Below are positions 7,408 through 13,311 of a DNA stretch of 14,234 bases, one piece after another. The notes beneath the pieces are model-generated. The model did no database searches and was not told the DNA's origin. It was given only the letters and a program-made list of their open reading frames with translations. Source of the DNA: JABMMZ01 sp044368575. Lineage in GTDB: Bacteria; Bacteroidota; Bacteroidia; NS11-12g; UBA955. The DNA is taken from assembly GCA_044368575.1 (NCBI GenBank), contig JBIPPH010000046.1:1-14234 (forward strand), given 5' to 3'. Each line of letters opens with the position of its first letter. Within the stretch, counting starts at the first letter, position 1. The position numbers and the translations under genes are program-made.

Positions 7408-9171
7408 ATGTCCAGCGCGTCAGATATATTTACCCCGCATTCGCTTACCATTAAGCAGTTGTTTAACAATGCTGATGCCCTCTATCAAATACCCCGTTAT
7501 CAAAGGCCATACAAATGGTCAGACGAACAAGTTGAAAAACTATGGGATGATATCACTGAGGCTTATGAAAACAATACTGAAAGTTATTTTTTAGGGTCCA
7601 TTATCACCGCAGCACCTAAGGAAAATTCCTCTTACAGAGATGTAGTAGACGGGCAACAACGCTTAACCACCCTCATGATTCTCTTTGCGGTTGTAAGAGA
7701 CCTATGTCCAGACTTAAACGCAACAGAGGGAGCCGACCCGCAGGTAGTCAAACAACGCGTCATCAAGCAAGCCATAGTTGCAGACGAAGAATTCAACCGT
7801 TTAAAACTCTACACGCATATTCAGCATCAAACTGACTTTGAACAACTCATAGTCAACGCCAATACCAGCCTCATTGAAAAACCTAAAAAGGCCCTCTTGC
7901 AACAAGATGAATCGCCCAAGTATAAATTCTTAAATACCGCGGCCATTTTCAAAGCTAAGATCGCCGAAAGAAGCCCTGCCTATATTGGTGCACTCATGAA
8001 TTATTTATTCAATGCCGTTAGGGTAATACGCATTGATTGTTCAAGTAAAGAATTTGCCATTAAACTCTTTCAAGTCTTAAACGACAGAGGATTGGATTTG
8101 AGCTCAGCAGATCTGATCAAGAGTTTTTTGATTCAGAACATTGAAGCGAAATACGGCCAACAGCCCGATTTGTTAGCCATCAAAGAAAATCATTTTATGC
8201 AAGAATGGAATGCCATAGAGCAAACCATTGCGCCCTTTAATGATCACCTCAATGATGTGTTTGTCTTGTACCTATACTATTGCTTAGGCAGCAATCCCAA
8301 ACGCTCTGTATACGACGAATTAAGCGCTGTATTCAAGTCTCAAGACCCTTTGATGGTCATTGCAGACATCAAGCAATTTGTAAGCCATTACAAGCAGCAT
8401 TTATGGGAGGCAACTGATGAGCACATTTATGCTCTGTGGTATTTAAGATGGCAGTCTTACTGGAAGAGTATTCTCTTAACCGCTTACCAAACCAATTATG
8501 CCCATGCTCAACTACTACCTAAATTGTTAAAACACTTTTATTATTTGAATTGGATAGCTGGCAAAACTTTGTCTTCAGTTAAACAAACCTCTTTTAATTT
8601 AATTGCGGAGATCAAAAAGGGCAGTGCCATTGAAGCCATACAAGCCCTGGTTGAACAACAATTAAGCACCCACCATGTAATGCCTTTGGCGCTTGAAGCA
8701 CTCAAAGGAGACCTCTACAAAGAATCATGGTGTAAGGCTTTGTTTTGTATGTTGGAATACAATGCCTCAGACAAAAGCAAATTGTTGTTTATTCCGCATA
8801 CACAAGATTTGCATTTAGAACACATAGTCCCCAATAAGTATGCTAACTTTACTGAATGGCAACACATCAGTCCTGAGTTGTTTGCAAAATGGGGGCAGTC
8901 TGCAGCCAATTTAACCCTCTTGAGTGGCAGTAAAAACATTGAAGCCAGTGATAATCCTTTTCACATCAAAATTGATGTTTATAAAGGCCTTGGTTTACAC
9001 CAACACAAAAACGATAAAGTGACCGCTTTTATGATTACCCAAAGTATAGTTAAAGCATACGATCAAGGCACTTACCAAAAAACTTGGAACGAGGAAGCCA
9101 TTTTAGACCGTTGGCACTGGTTCTGCAAAGAAGTCTCAGAAGTATTAGACATCAACTTACAACCCGAATAA
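7408..9171 (+). CDS. GmrSD-type restriction endonuclease (DUF262 + DUF1524)
   Basis: A 587-residue single-chain homologue of the GmrS/GmrD type IV (modification-dependent) restriction enzymes. The N-terminal DUF262 domain carries IPRYQRPYKW (28-37) and the DGQQRLTTL motif (81-89), the ParB-like nucleotide-binding signature of this family. The C-terminal DUF1524 domain has LEHIVPN (His472, Pro475), NLTLLSG (from Asn501), Asn510 and the terminal ASDNPFHIK, the His-Me (HNH-like) nuclease pattern. All expected motifs are intact, so the protein is probably active; the family cleaves DNA with modified bases, such as glucosylated hydroxymethylcytosine in T4-like phages. The target of this member is unknown. 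A small hairpin (AGCAC/GTGCT, 7347-7359) and a near-consensus TAAATTTC (7381-7388) lie upstream. The next gene follows after 7 bp. Confidence 0.88.
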   Translation: MSSASDIFTPHSLTIKQLFNNADALYQIPRYQRPYKWSDEQVEKLWDDITEAYENNTESYFLGSIITAAPKENSSYRDVVDGQQRLTTLMILFAVVRDLCPDLNATEGADPQVVKQRVIKQAIVADEEFNRLKLYTHIQHQTDFEQLIVNANTSLIEKPKKALLQQDESPKYKFLNTAAIFKAKIAERSPAYIGALMNYLFNAVRVIRIDCSSKEFAIKLFQVLNDRGLDLSSADLIKSFLIQNIEAKYGQQPDLLAIKENHFMQEWNAIEQTIAPFNDHLNDVFVLYLYYCLGSNPKRSVYDELSAVFKSQDPLMVIADIKQFVSHYKQHLWEATDEHIYALWYLRWQSYWKSILLTAYQTNYAHAQLLPKLLKHFYYLNWIAGKTLSSVKQTSFNLIAEIKKGSAIEAIQALVEQQLSTHHVMPLALEALKGDLYKESWCKALFCMLEYNASDKSKLLFIPHTQDLHLEHIVPNKYANFTEWQHISPELFAKWGQSAANLTLLSGSKNIEASDNPFHIKIDVYKGLGLHQHKNDKVTAFMITQSIVKAYDQGTYQKTWNEEAILDRWHWFCKEVSEVLDINLQPE

Positions 9172-9178
9172 TCTCACT

Positions 9179-9991
9179 ATGAAAACAACCCTTATACCGA
9201 TGCGATTGTTATTGATTATGAGTTTGGCCTTTGCTAGTATGGCGCAAGCTCAGATTTTAAATCTTGACCGCGAAAATGTGCCAGATAGTTTGCGCAAAAA
9301 ATGGGCAGTCTTGGGCTCATTCAATTTCTCGTCAGACAAACAAAAAAACAATTTGAATGACTTGAATGTATCGTTTGAAATGGACCGCTATTTTAGCCGC
9401 AGTAAATACACTGTGTCTTTAGTGGCTAAGAACGACATGGTTTACAATGGTAAGTCTCAAATTCAAAATGAAGGCTTATTTTCATTAAGACTAAGAGATA
9501 ATGACTCCAGGAAGTTAAGCCCTGAACCTTTTGTACAATACCAATGGAACGGTGCATGGGGTATGCTGTCGAGGTTTATTTATGGAGCAAACGCCAGAGT
9601 GAAATTGTTTGATAAAAAGGGAACTGACGCTTATTTTGGTATTGGTGCGTTTAATGAAAACGAACGATGGAATTGGGCAATGGTAACCTCACCTGAATAT
9701 GCCAATAAAACAGGTGATACAACCCGTCAAGTAATGCGTGCCAATTTATACCTTAAAACCTCCTTCAAAATCACTAAAAATATTGATTTTGCTGGGATGA
9801 CATACATGCAGTTGCCAATAAACAACTACCTTACTTCATACCGATGGTTTGTAGATGCTAATGTGTATTATAAATTGAATGATAAATTTAGTTTATTCTT
9901 CCACTGGGATCATGTAAAAGATACCTACAGATTGGTGCCAGTAAGCAGCTATTTGTATAGTTATGCTACGGGTTTACAAATTGCCTTTTAA
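9179..9991 (+). CDS. Outer-membrane beta-barrel protein, DUF481-like
   Basis: A 270-residue protein with a signal peptide (hydrophobic residues 8-20, likely cleavage after AQA at 24). The remainder is built of alternating-residue strands rich in aromatic and polar residues and ends in phenylalanine, as outer-membrane barrels do. The overall pattern (KKWAVLGSFNFSS, a strand pair with many Asn/Asp turns, YFGIGAFNENERW in the middle) fits the DUF481/YdiY-like family of small barrels. Substrate and role are not known. It starts 7 bp after the restriction gene and ends 16 bp before the lipoprotein gene, all on the same strand, so the three may share a transcript. A functional tie to restriction is not evident. 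Confidence 0.65.
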   Translation: MKTTLIPMRLLLIMSLAFASMAQAQILNLDRENVPDSLRKKWAVLGSFNFSSDKQKNNLNDLNVSFEMDRYFSRSKYTVSLVAKNDMVYNGKSQIQNEGLFSLRLRDNDSRKLSPEPFVQYQWNGAWGMLSRFIYGANARVKLFDKKGTDAYFGIGAFNENERWNWAMVTSPEYANKTGDTTRQVMRANLYLKTSFKITKNIDFAGMTYMQLPINNYLTSYRWFVDANVYYKLNDKFSLFFHWDHVKDTYRLVPVSSYLYSYATGLQIAF

Positions 9992-10007
9992 TCTTAATTA
10001 ATTTAAC

Positions 10008-10568
10008 ATGAAATATTTAAAAATCTTTTATTTAACAATTCTAATAGTAGTTTTTTCTGCCTGTAATAGTAGTCCTAAAAATGACCCCAATAATGATGTA
10101 GATTTAACAGAATCCGGCGAAGAGCAATCGATTGATTCCGAAAGCGGTGATGAGGAAATGGAATCGCTTTATCAAATTGATTGGAAAGATGGCAATACCT
10201 ATTCTTATGCCTATACAGAGGAGATTCAAAAAACAGATTCAATGGGGAATCCTTATACAATCACTGTATACAAAAGTAAAAAACCGGATGACTCAGAAGT
10301 AACCTGTGACACTAAAGTTTGCAAATGGTGTGGCAAAGAACAATATGCTAATAATTTTGTGATTGAAGAATATCCCAACATCAATTGGTTAAGAGGCGAG
10401 GCGGATTTGCTGTCTGTTTTTAGTATGATGTATTTGATTTTCGACAACCAAAAATACATGGACCTGGATAACAATAAGGTTAGAACCGAATGGCGCGTGA
10501 ACTGCGATTACAGCGGCCCTGATGGCTTTTGCAGTTTAAAGTGTGAGAATGAGTATAAGTATAGGTAA
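10008..10568 (+). CDS. Small lipoprotein with Cys-rich zinc-knuckle-like motif
   Basis: A 186-residue protein with a lipoprotein signal: hydrophobic residues 4-17, then the lipobox FSAC with lipidated Cys19. An acidic linker (about residues 26-52) follows. Cysteines at 100, 105 and 108 (VCKWCGK) and at 166, 175 and 179 (FCSLKC) form CxxC and CxxxC pairs. The pairs resemble treble-clef or FCS/TRASH-type metal-binding knuckles, unusual in a surface lipoprotein. Metal binding is inferred; disulfides are the alternative in an oxidising compartment. No further function is recognised. It follows the barrel gene by 16 bp and is ended by the strong bidirectional hairpin at 10627-10656. Confidence 0.75.
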   Translation: MKYLKIFYLTILIVVFSACNSSPKNDPNNDVDLTESGEEQSIDSESGDEEMESLYQIDWKDGNTYSYAYTEEIQKTDSMGNPYTITVYKSKKPDDSEVTCDTKVCKWCGKEQYANNFVIEEYPNINWLRGEADLLSVFSMMYLIFDNQKYMDLDNNKVRTEWRVNCDYSGPDGFCSLKCENEYKYR

Positions 10569-10585
10569 ATAGTTTTGTGTTACTC

Positions 10586-10610
10586 GTTTGGTGTGAAGAA
10601 CACACCAAAC
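10586..10610. terminator. 10-bp hairpin downstream of lipoprotein gene
   Basis: GTTTGGTGTG and CACACCAAAC pair perfectly around a 5-base loop (AAGAA), 18 bases after the lipoprotein stop. No T-run follows on the plus strand, so it may act as an mRNA 3'-stabilising hairpin or assist the terminator 17 bases further on. Confidence 0.5.
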
Positions 10611-10626
10611 AAAAACCTATCCAAAC

Positions 10627-10656
10627 AAAAAAGTCCTCAAATTTGAGGACTTTTTT
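10627..10656. terminator. Bidirectional intrinsic terminator
   Basis: A 30-bp perfect palindrome: an A-run, AGTCCTC, AAATTT, GAGGACT, then a T-run (seven Ts at 10651-10657). It has a G/C-containing stem and a T-run on both strands, and sits between the lipoprotein gene (plus) and the Bax-inhibitor gene (minus), so it can end both transcripts. Confidence 0.9.
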
Positions 10657-10678
10657 TATGCGTTATAAGGCTAAGGGT

Positions 10679-11371
10679 TTAACGTCTTCTGCCTAATAAT
10701 CTCAATAGGTATAAGAATAAGTTAATGAAGTCTAAGTAGAGGGTGAGGGCGCCCATAATGGCTTCTTTTTTGTCTTCGTCTGTGCCTTCATTGCCAATGA
10801 TGTTCATGGTTTTGATTTTTTGAGTGTCGTAGGCGGTTAAGGCTACGAAAATCAATACACCAATGTAGGTGATAATGGCATATAAGGTTTCGCTTTGCAT
10901 AAAGTAGTTTACGATTGAAGCGATGATGATGCCTATTAAGCCCATAAACAAAATATTACCCCATTTGCTGAGATCCGATTTGGTTAAGTAACCGTATGCG
11001 CTCATTACAGCAAAGGTGCCAGCTGTTACAAAGAATGTAGAGGCGATTGAACCAGTGGTGTAAATTAAGAAGATAATGGATAGGGTTAAACCGTTTAAGA
11101 CAGAGTACAAAATAAAGACTATGGTGGCGCGTTGTGCACTCATTTTAGCAATCCAGATAGAGAGGTAAGCTACCAATACGAATTCTAAAATGATAAGACC
11201 TATCCATACCCATGATTGGCTAAAGATTAAGCTAAATAGTGTGGCGTTGCCTGCGGTAAATACTGCTGTAAAGCCAGTAATGGCAAGTGCTAAAGACATC
11301 CAGGCATAGACTTTCACCATGAACCTTTGGGTCTCTGCAGCTGCATCGAGTTGAATGATGTTGTTTTCCAT
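10679..11371 (-). CDS. Bax inhibitor-1 / YccA family membrane protein
   Basis: A 230-residue, seven-helix inner-membrane protein of the BI-1 (TMBIM) family, related to bacterial YetJ-type proteins that conduct or leak Ca2+ in a pH-sensitive way. The conserved aspartates of the sensor are present: AYDTQKIK (Asp182) and TLYLDFINLFLYLLRLLG (Asp214), followed by the basic C-terminus GRRR. The start was set at the ATG at 11371. A longer reading from TTG at 11395 is unlikely because that codon lies within the TATATTTG promoter box, upstream of any transcript start. The gene is monocistronic, convergent with the lipoprotein gene. A regulatory role in ion or stress homeostasis is known for the family but not proven here. 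Confidence 0.92.
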   Translation of the reverse strand: MENNIIQLDAAAETQRFMVKVYAWMSLALAITGFTAVFTAGNATLFSLIFSQSWVWIGLIILEFVLVAYLSIWIAKMSAQRATIVFILYSVLNGLTLSIIFLIYTTGSIASTFFVTAGTFAVMSAYGYLTKSDLSKWGNILFMGLIGIIIASIVNYFMQSETLYAIITYIGVLIFVALTAYDTQKIKTMNIIGNEGTDEDKKEAIMGALTLYLDFINLFLYLLRLLGRRR

Positions 11372-11392
11372 TGTAATAGAGGTTTGTTTTTT

Positions 11393-11400
11393 CAAATATA
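11393..11400 (-). promoter_or_regulatory. Bacteroidota -7 box (TATATTTG) of the Bax-inhibitor gene
   Basis: Reads TATATTTG on the minus strand, a full match to TAnnTTTG, 21 bases before the ATG at 11371. It excludes the in-frame TTG at 11395 as a start. No clear -33 TTG is visible upstream. Confidence 0.6.
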
Positions 11401-11476
11401 GGGATTTTTGGGGGAGTCAGTTAATAGTTAAGTGTTATTAGTTAATGGTTATTAAGGGTGAGTGAGAATCATCCTC

Positions 11477-11532
11477 CTGTGTATTAACAGATTCCACCTT
11501 CAGCTAAAGCTTACGGCGGAAGCATTCGGAGG
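11477..11532 (+). repeat. Repeat module A, copy 1
   Basis: A 56-bp core matching 12508-12563 at 55 of 56 positions. It contains CTGT/ACAG and AGCT-AA-AGCT small inverted pairs and lies between complementary TCCTCC and GGAGGA ends. Confidence 0.9.
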
Positions 11533-11544
11533 AGACACTGAGAA

Positions 11545-11623
11545 TGAGAGCGGAGGGGAAGATTTGACTGCGTCAAAGTCCGATTGGACTGACGTCCAAG
11601 TACGGAAGAAACACAGAGTGAGA
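11545..11623 (+). repeat. Repeat module B, copy 1
   Basis: A 79-bp module matching 12414-12492 at 77 of 79 positions. It contains two adjacent hairpins with 6-bp stems: TTTGAC-TGC-GTCAAA (11563-11577) and TTGGAC-TGAC-GTCCAA (11584-11599). Confidence 0.9.
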
Positions 11624-11724
11624 ATGAGAATGAGAGCGAAGTGTGGGGCTATTATATATCGCATTCGCACTCACACTCACCCACTTTGCCCCCTGATTCT
11701 ATGGAAGAACACCCCCAAACACAA

Positions 11725-11759
11725 TAAAAAATCCCTTTAATCAATCGTGATTTGGGATT
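11725..11759 (-). terminator. Terminator-like hairpin oriented leftward
   Basis: AATCCC (11730-11735) pairs with GGGATT (11754-11759), and inside it AATCA pairs with TGATT around an ATCG loop. On the minus strand the stem is followed by a run of Ts, as in an intrinsic terminator. No minus-strand gene precedes it, so it may be a relic or may end an unseen short transcript. Confidence 0.4.
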
Positions 11760-11771
11760 GCTTTTCATAGC

Positions 11772-11793
11772 TTTAATTTTATCTGAAATTAAA
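11772..11793. promoter_or_regulatory. 8-bp inverted repeat upstream of the mazEF promoter
   Basis: TTTAATTT and AAATTAAA are perfect inverted arms around a 6-base spacer and end 1 base before the -33 TTG. It could be a second binding site for the antitoxin, but AT-rich palindromes arise easily by chance. Confidence 0.35.
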
Positions 11794-11794
11794 A

Positions 11795-11825
11795 TTGTAG
11801 TATTTACTGAAAGTATATACTTTTG
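11795..11825 (+). promoter_or_regulatory. mazEF promoter (-33 TTG, -7 TACTTTTG)
   Basis: TTG at 11795-11797, a 20-base spacer and TACTTTTG at 11818-11825 match the Bacteroidota promoter pattern. Transcription should start near 11830, about 12 bases before the ATG at 11843. This rules out the GTG at 11825 as a start codon. Confidence 0.7.
11810..11823. promoter_or_regulatory. Palindromic operator candidate overlapping the -7 box
   Basis: AAAGTATATACTTT is a perfect 14-bp palindrome covering the first six bases of the -7 box. Ribbon-helix-helix antitoxins bind such sites as dimers to repress their own operon, so autoregulation by the antitoxin encoded just downstream is the natural reading. 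Confidence 0.6.
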
Positions 11826-11842
11826 TGGTGATATTAAATGCC

Positions 11843-12073
11843 ATGAAAGTACTTTCTTTAAAACTCGACGATGCTATTTTTGAGGAGACAGAACAATTGA
11901 CAAGTCAAATGAAATTGGCCAGGAATAGATACATCAATGAAGCGGTTAGTTTATACAACCAATTCAATAGAAAGCGCTTGCTGAAACAGCAGTTGCATAA
12001 AGAATCTATGCTGGTAAAACAGCAGTCTATGGAGGTTTTGAATGCGTTTGAGCAATTCATGGATGAAGCATAA
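11843..12073 (+). CDS. mazE: Ribbon-helix-helix antitoxin of a MazEF-type system
   Basis: A 76-residue protein. Residues 1-40 have the ribbon-helix-helix pattern: a short strand (MKVLSLKLDD), helix A (AIFEETEQLTSQM) and helix B (RNRYINEAVSLYN), a DNA-binding fold that dimerises. The C-terminal part (41-76) is a charged helix that would wrap around and block the toxin. The start is taken at the ATG at 11843, because the in-frame GTG at 11825 lies in the promoter's -7 box. The stop overlaps the toxin start by 11 bp, the tight coupling usual for toxin-antitoxin pairs. A palindrome over the promoter suggests autorepression. The fold differs from the swapped-hairpin fold of E. coli MazE, so the symbol is by system, not by close homology. 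Confidence 0.85.
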   Translation: MKVLSLKLDDAIFEETEQLTSQMKLARNRYINEAVSLYNQFNRKRLLKQQLHKESMLVKQQSMEVLNAFEQFMDEA

Positions 12074-12398
12074 ACAATACGAGATATGGTTGGCGGATTT
12101 AAATCCGCGAATGGGTACTGAGCCGGGTAAAACCAGACCTGTGGTGATCATTCAAACTGATTTGCTGAATGATGTTCATCCTTCTACTATTGTTTGTCCT
12201 GTTACTACTCAGGTGTTTAAAGAGGCTCAAATTCTGAGAGTGCATTTGCGCAAAGACCAACTTAAAGCAGCTTCAGATATTTTAGTGGATCAGATCCGCG
12301 CTATAGACAATAAACGTTTGATCAAGCGCTTGGGTAAATTGAGCCCACAACAAATTCAAAAATTAATATACAGTATAGGGGTTGTGCTGGGAAGGTGA
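12063..12398 (+). CDS. mazF: MazF/PemK family toxin, endoribonuclease
   Basis: A 111-residue toxin of the MazF/PemK family, which cuts RNA at short specific sequences and stops growth unless neutralised by its antitoxin. The family pattern is clear: YEIWLADLNP at the N-terminus, GTEPGKTRPVVIIQTD with the probable catalytic Arg25, and STIVCPVTT with the probable catalytic Thr48. DQIRAID and a C-terminal helix follow. Length is normal for the family. The start at 12063 gives the standard N-terminus; an in-frame ATG at 12042 would add seven residues that other members lack. The cleavage sequence cannot be predicted. The TGA stop lies inside the first of four GTGAG-type hexamers of repeat element 2, so the element abuts or has replaced the original 3' end. 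Confidence 0.93.
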   Translation: MKHKQYEIWLADLNPRMGTEPGKTRPVVIIQTDLLNDVHPSTIVCPVTTQVFKEAQILRVHLRKDQLKAASDILVDQIRAIDNKRLIKRLGKLSPQQIQKLIYSIGVVLGR

Positions 12399-12413
12399 GG
12401 GTGAGGGTGAGTG

Positions 12414-12492
12414 TGAGAGCGGAGGGGAAGATTTGACTGCGTCAAAGTCCGATTGGACTGGTGTCCAAGTACGGAAGAAACACAGAGTGAGA
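12414..12492 (+). repeat. Repeat module B, copy 2
   Basis: 79 bp matching copy 1 with two changes, at 12461 and 12462. Both fall in the 4-base loop of the second hairpin (TGAC becomes TGGT), leaving the 6-bp stem TTGGAC/GTCCAA (12453-12468) intact. The first hairpin (12432-12446) is unchanged. Confidence 0.9.
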
Positions 12493-12507
12493 GGAAGTGT
12501 CCTCCTT

Positions 12508-12563
12508 CTGTGTATTAACAGATTCCACCTTCAGCTAAAGCTTACGGCGAAAGCATTCGGAGG
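12508..12563 (+). repeat. Repeat module A, copy 2
   Basis: 56-bp core identical to copy 1 except for one G-to-A change in CGGCGAAAGC. CCTCC (12501-12505) and GGAGG (12559-12563) flank it as an inverted pair, as in copy 1. Confidence 0.9.
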
Positions 12564-12606
12564 TGACCCTGAGTGTGAATGCGAAGGGGATTAAACCGCT
12601 CTCACA

Positions 12607-13311
12607 CTATGATTTTGCTCTGATCTCCCCCAGTAGTTCCCTGATGCTTTCCTCATCGCTGATGGTTTCGCAGTCAGGTGTTTGGCCTATGCCTTGGTGT
12701 TGTATGGTGGTTTTGCAGGTGGCGTGTATGCTTTTGCAACCTGTTGTTTGAATAATGTATTGTATGTTTTTGATATTGACGCCTGCGCCGGGCATGATGT
12801 CAATGTGTTGGCCGTAGAGTTGTATGGCCTTACTTAAATTGTTGATACCAAGGTCTACGTTGGCTTCTGCGCCAGAGCTGAGTACGCGTTCGAAGCCGAG
12901 GTCTATGATTTGTTCTATGCTTTTGAAGTAGTTGTTGCTGCGGTCTATAGCGCGGTGGAAGGTGGCGGGTCCGCCCCAGGCGTTTAAGAGGGCTTTGTTG
13001 AGTGTTTGGTCAACTGAGTTGTCTTTATTTAAACAGCCGAATACAATGCCGTGTGCGCCGAGTGTTTTACAGATCTCAATGTCAGTATACATGGCGTCTA
13101 TTTCTGCGGTGTTGTAGACGAAATTACCTGCTTTGGGTCTGATCATGACATAGATGGGGAGTCCGTATTGTAGGCTGGCTTTGATGCTGCCTGCAGAGGG
13201 GGTGCATCCGCCGTCAGCTATGTTTTCAAAGAGTTCTATGCGGTGTGCGCCTGCCTTGGCTGCAGCTGCACAGGATTGCAATGAGTTACAGGCTATTTCT
13301 AGGGTGATCAT
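12607..13311 (-). CDS. cutC: CutC family protein
   Basis: A 234-residue TIM-barrel protein of the CutC family, historically linked to copper homeostasis, although the biochemical role remains uncertain. Signature motifs are in order: LEIACNS (4-10), HRIELFENIADGGCTPS (23-39), MIRPKAGNFVY (56-66), IVFGCL (89-94), TFHRAID (117-123), VLSSG (143-147) and IMPGAGV (172-178). The ATG overlaps the stop of the upstream glycosylasparaginase gene as ATGA (4 bp), which indicates translational coupling. That neighbour suggests a sugar- or glycan-related context rather than metal resistance. The TAG stop lies at the edge of repeat element 2, and the C-terminus ends in a plausible helix, so no obvious truncation has occurred. 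Confidence 0.93.
   Translation of the reverse strand: MITLEIACNSLQSCAAAAKAGAHRIELFENIADGGCTPSAGSIKASLQYGLPIYVMIRPKAGNFVYNTAEIDAMYTDIEICKTLGAHGIVFGCLNKDNSVDQTLNKALLNAWGGPATFHRAIDRSNNYFKSIEQIIDLGFERVLSSGAEANVDLGINNLSKAIQLYGQHIDIMPGAGVNIKNIQYIIQTTGCKSIHATCKTTIQHQGIGQTPDCETISDEESIRELLGEIRAKS

Larger units (their letters stand above)
11456..11682. repeat. Two-module palindromic repeat element, copy 1 (order A-B)
   Basis: About 227 bp with no credible gene, bounded by inverted GGGTGAGTG (11456-11464) and CACTCACCC (11674-11682). It contains module A (core 11477-11532), then module B (11545-11623), then TGAG-type hexamers and a GCGAAG...GGGG segment. An AT-rich spacer and an inverted hexamer tract follow. 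Module A is flanked by TCCTCC (11472-11477) and GGAGGA (11528-11533), a perfect 6-bp inverted pair. Both modules recur in element 2. It may be a non-autonomous mobile element, a REP-like repeat or a structured RNA; which cannot be decided from two copies. Confidence 0.8.
12395..12608. repeat. Two-module palindromic repeat element, copy 2 (order B-A)
   Basis: Starts with four GTGAGN hexamers (12395-12418), followed by module B (12414-12492), module A (core 12508-12563), a TGAG/GCGAAG tract, GGGG, a short AT spacer and an inverted end. AGTGTGAGAGCGG (12410-12422) and CCGCTCTCACACT (12596-12608) are perfect 13-bp terminal inverted repeats. The modules occur in the reverse order to element 1. The element fills almost the whole gap between the toxin gene and cutC and contains bases of both stop codons. 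No target-site duplication is visible. Confidence 0.82.

Noticed and set aside
11418..11454. AT-rich imperfect direct repeats (AGTTAAT and GGTTATT variants) before repeat element 1.
   Set aside because: Short and low-complexity, with no clear unit length; likely chance in AT-rich intergenic DNA.
11462..11740. Open frame of 92 codons through repeat element 1, similar to one of 70 codons at 12382-12594.
   Set aside because: Their shared peptides arise only because both frames cross modules A and B, and in the two copies the peptides appear in opposite order. There is no conserved start and no promoter.
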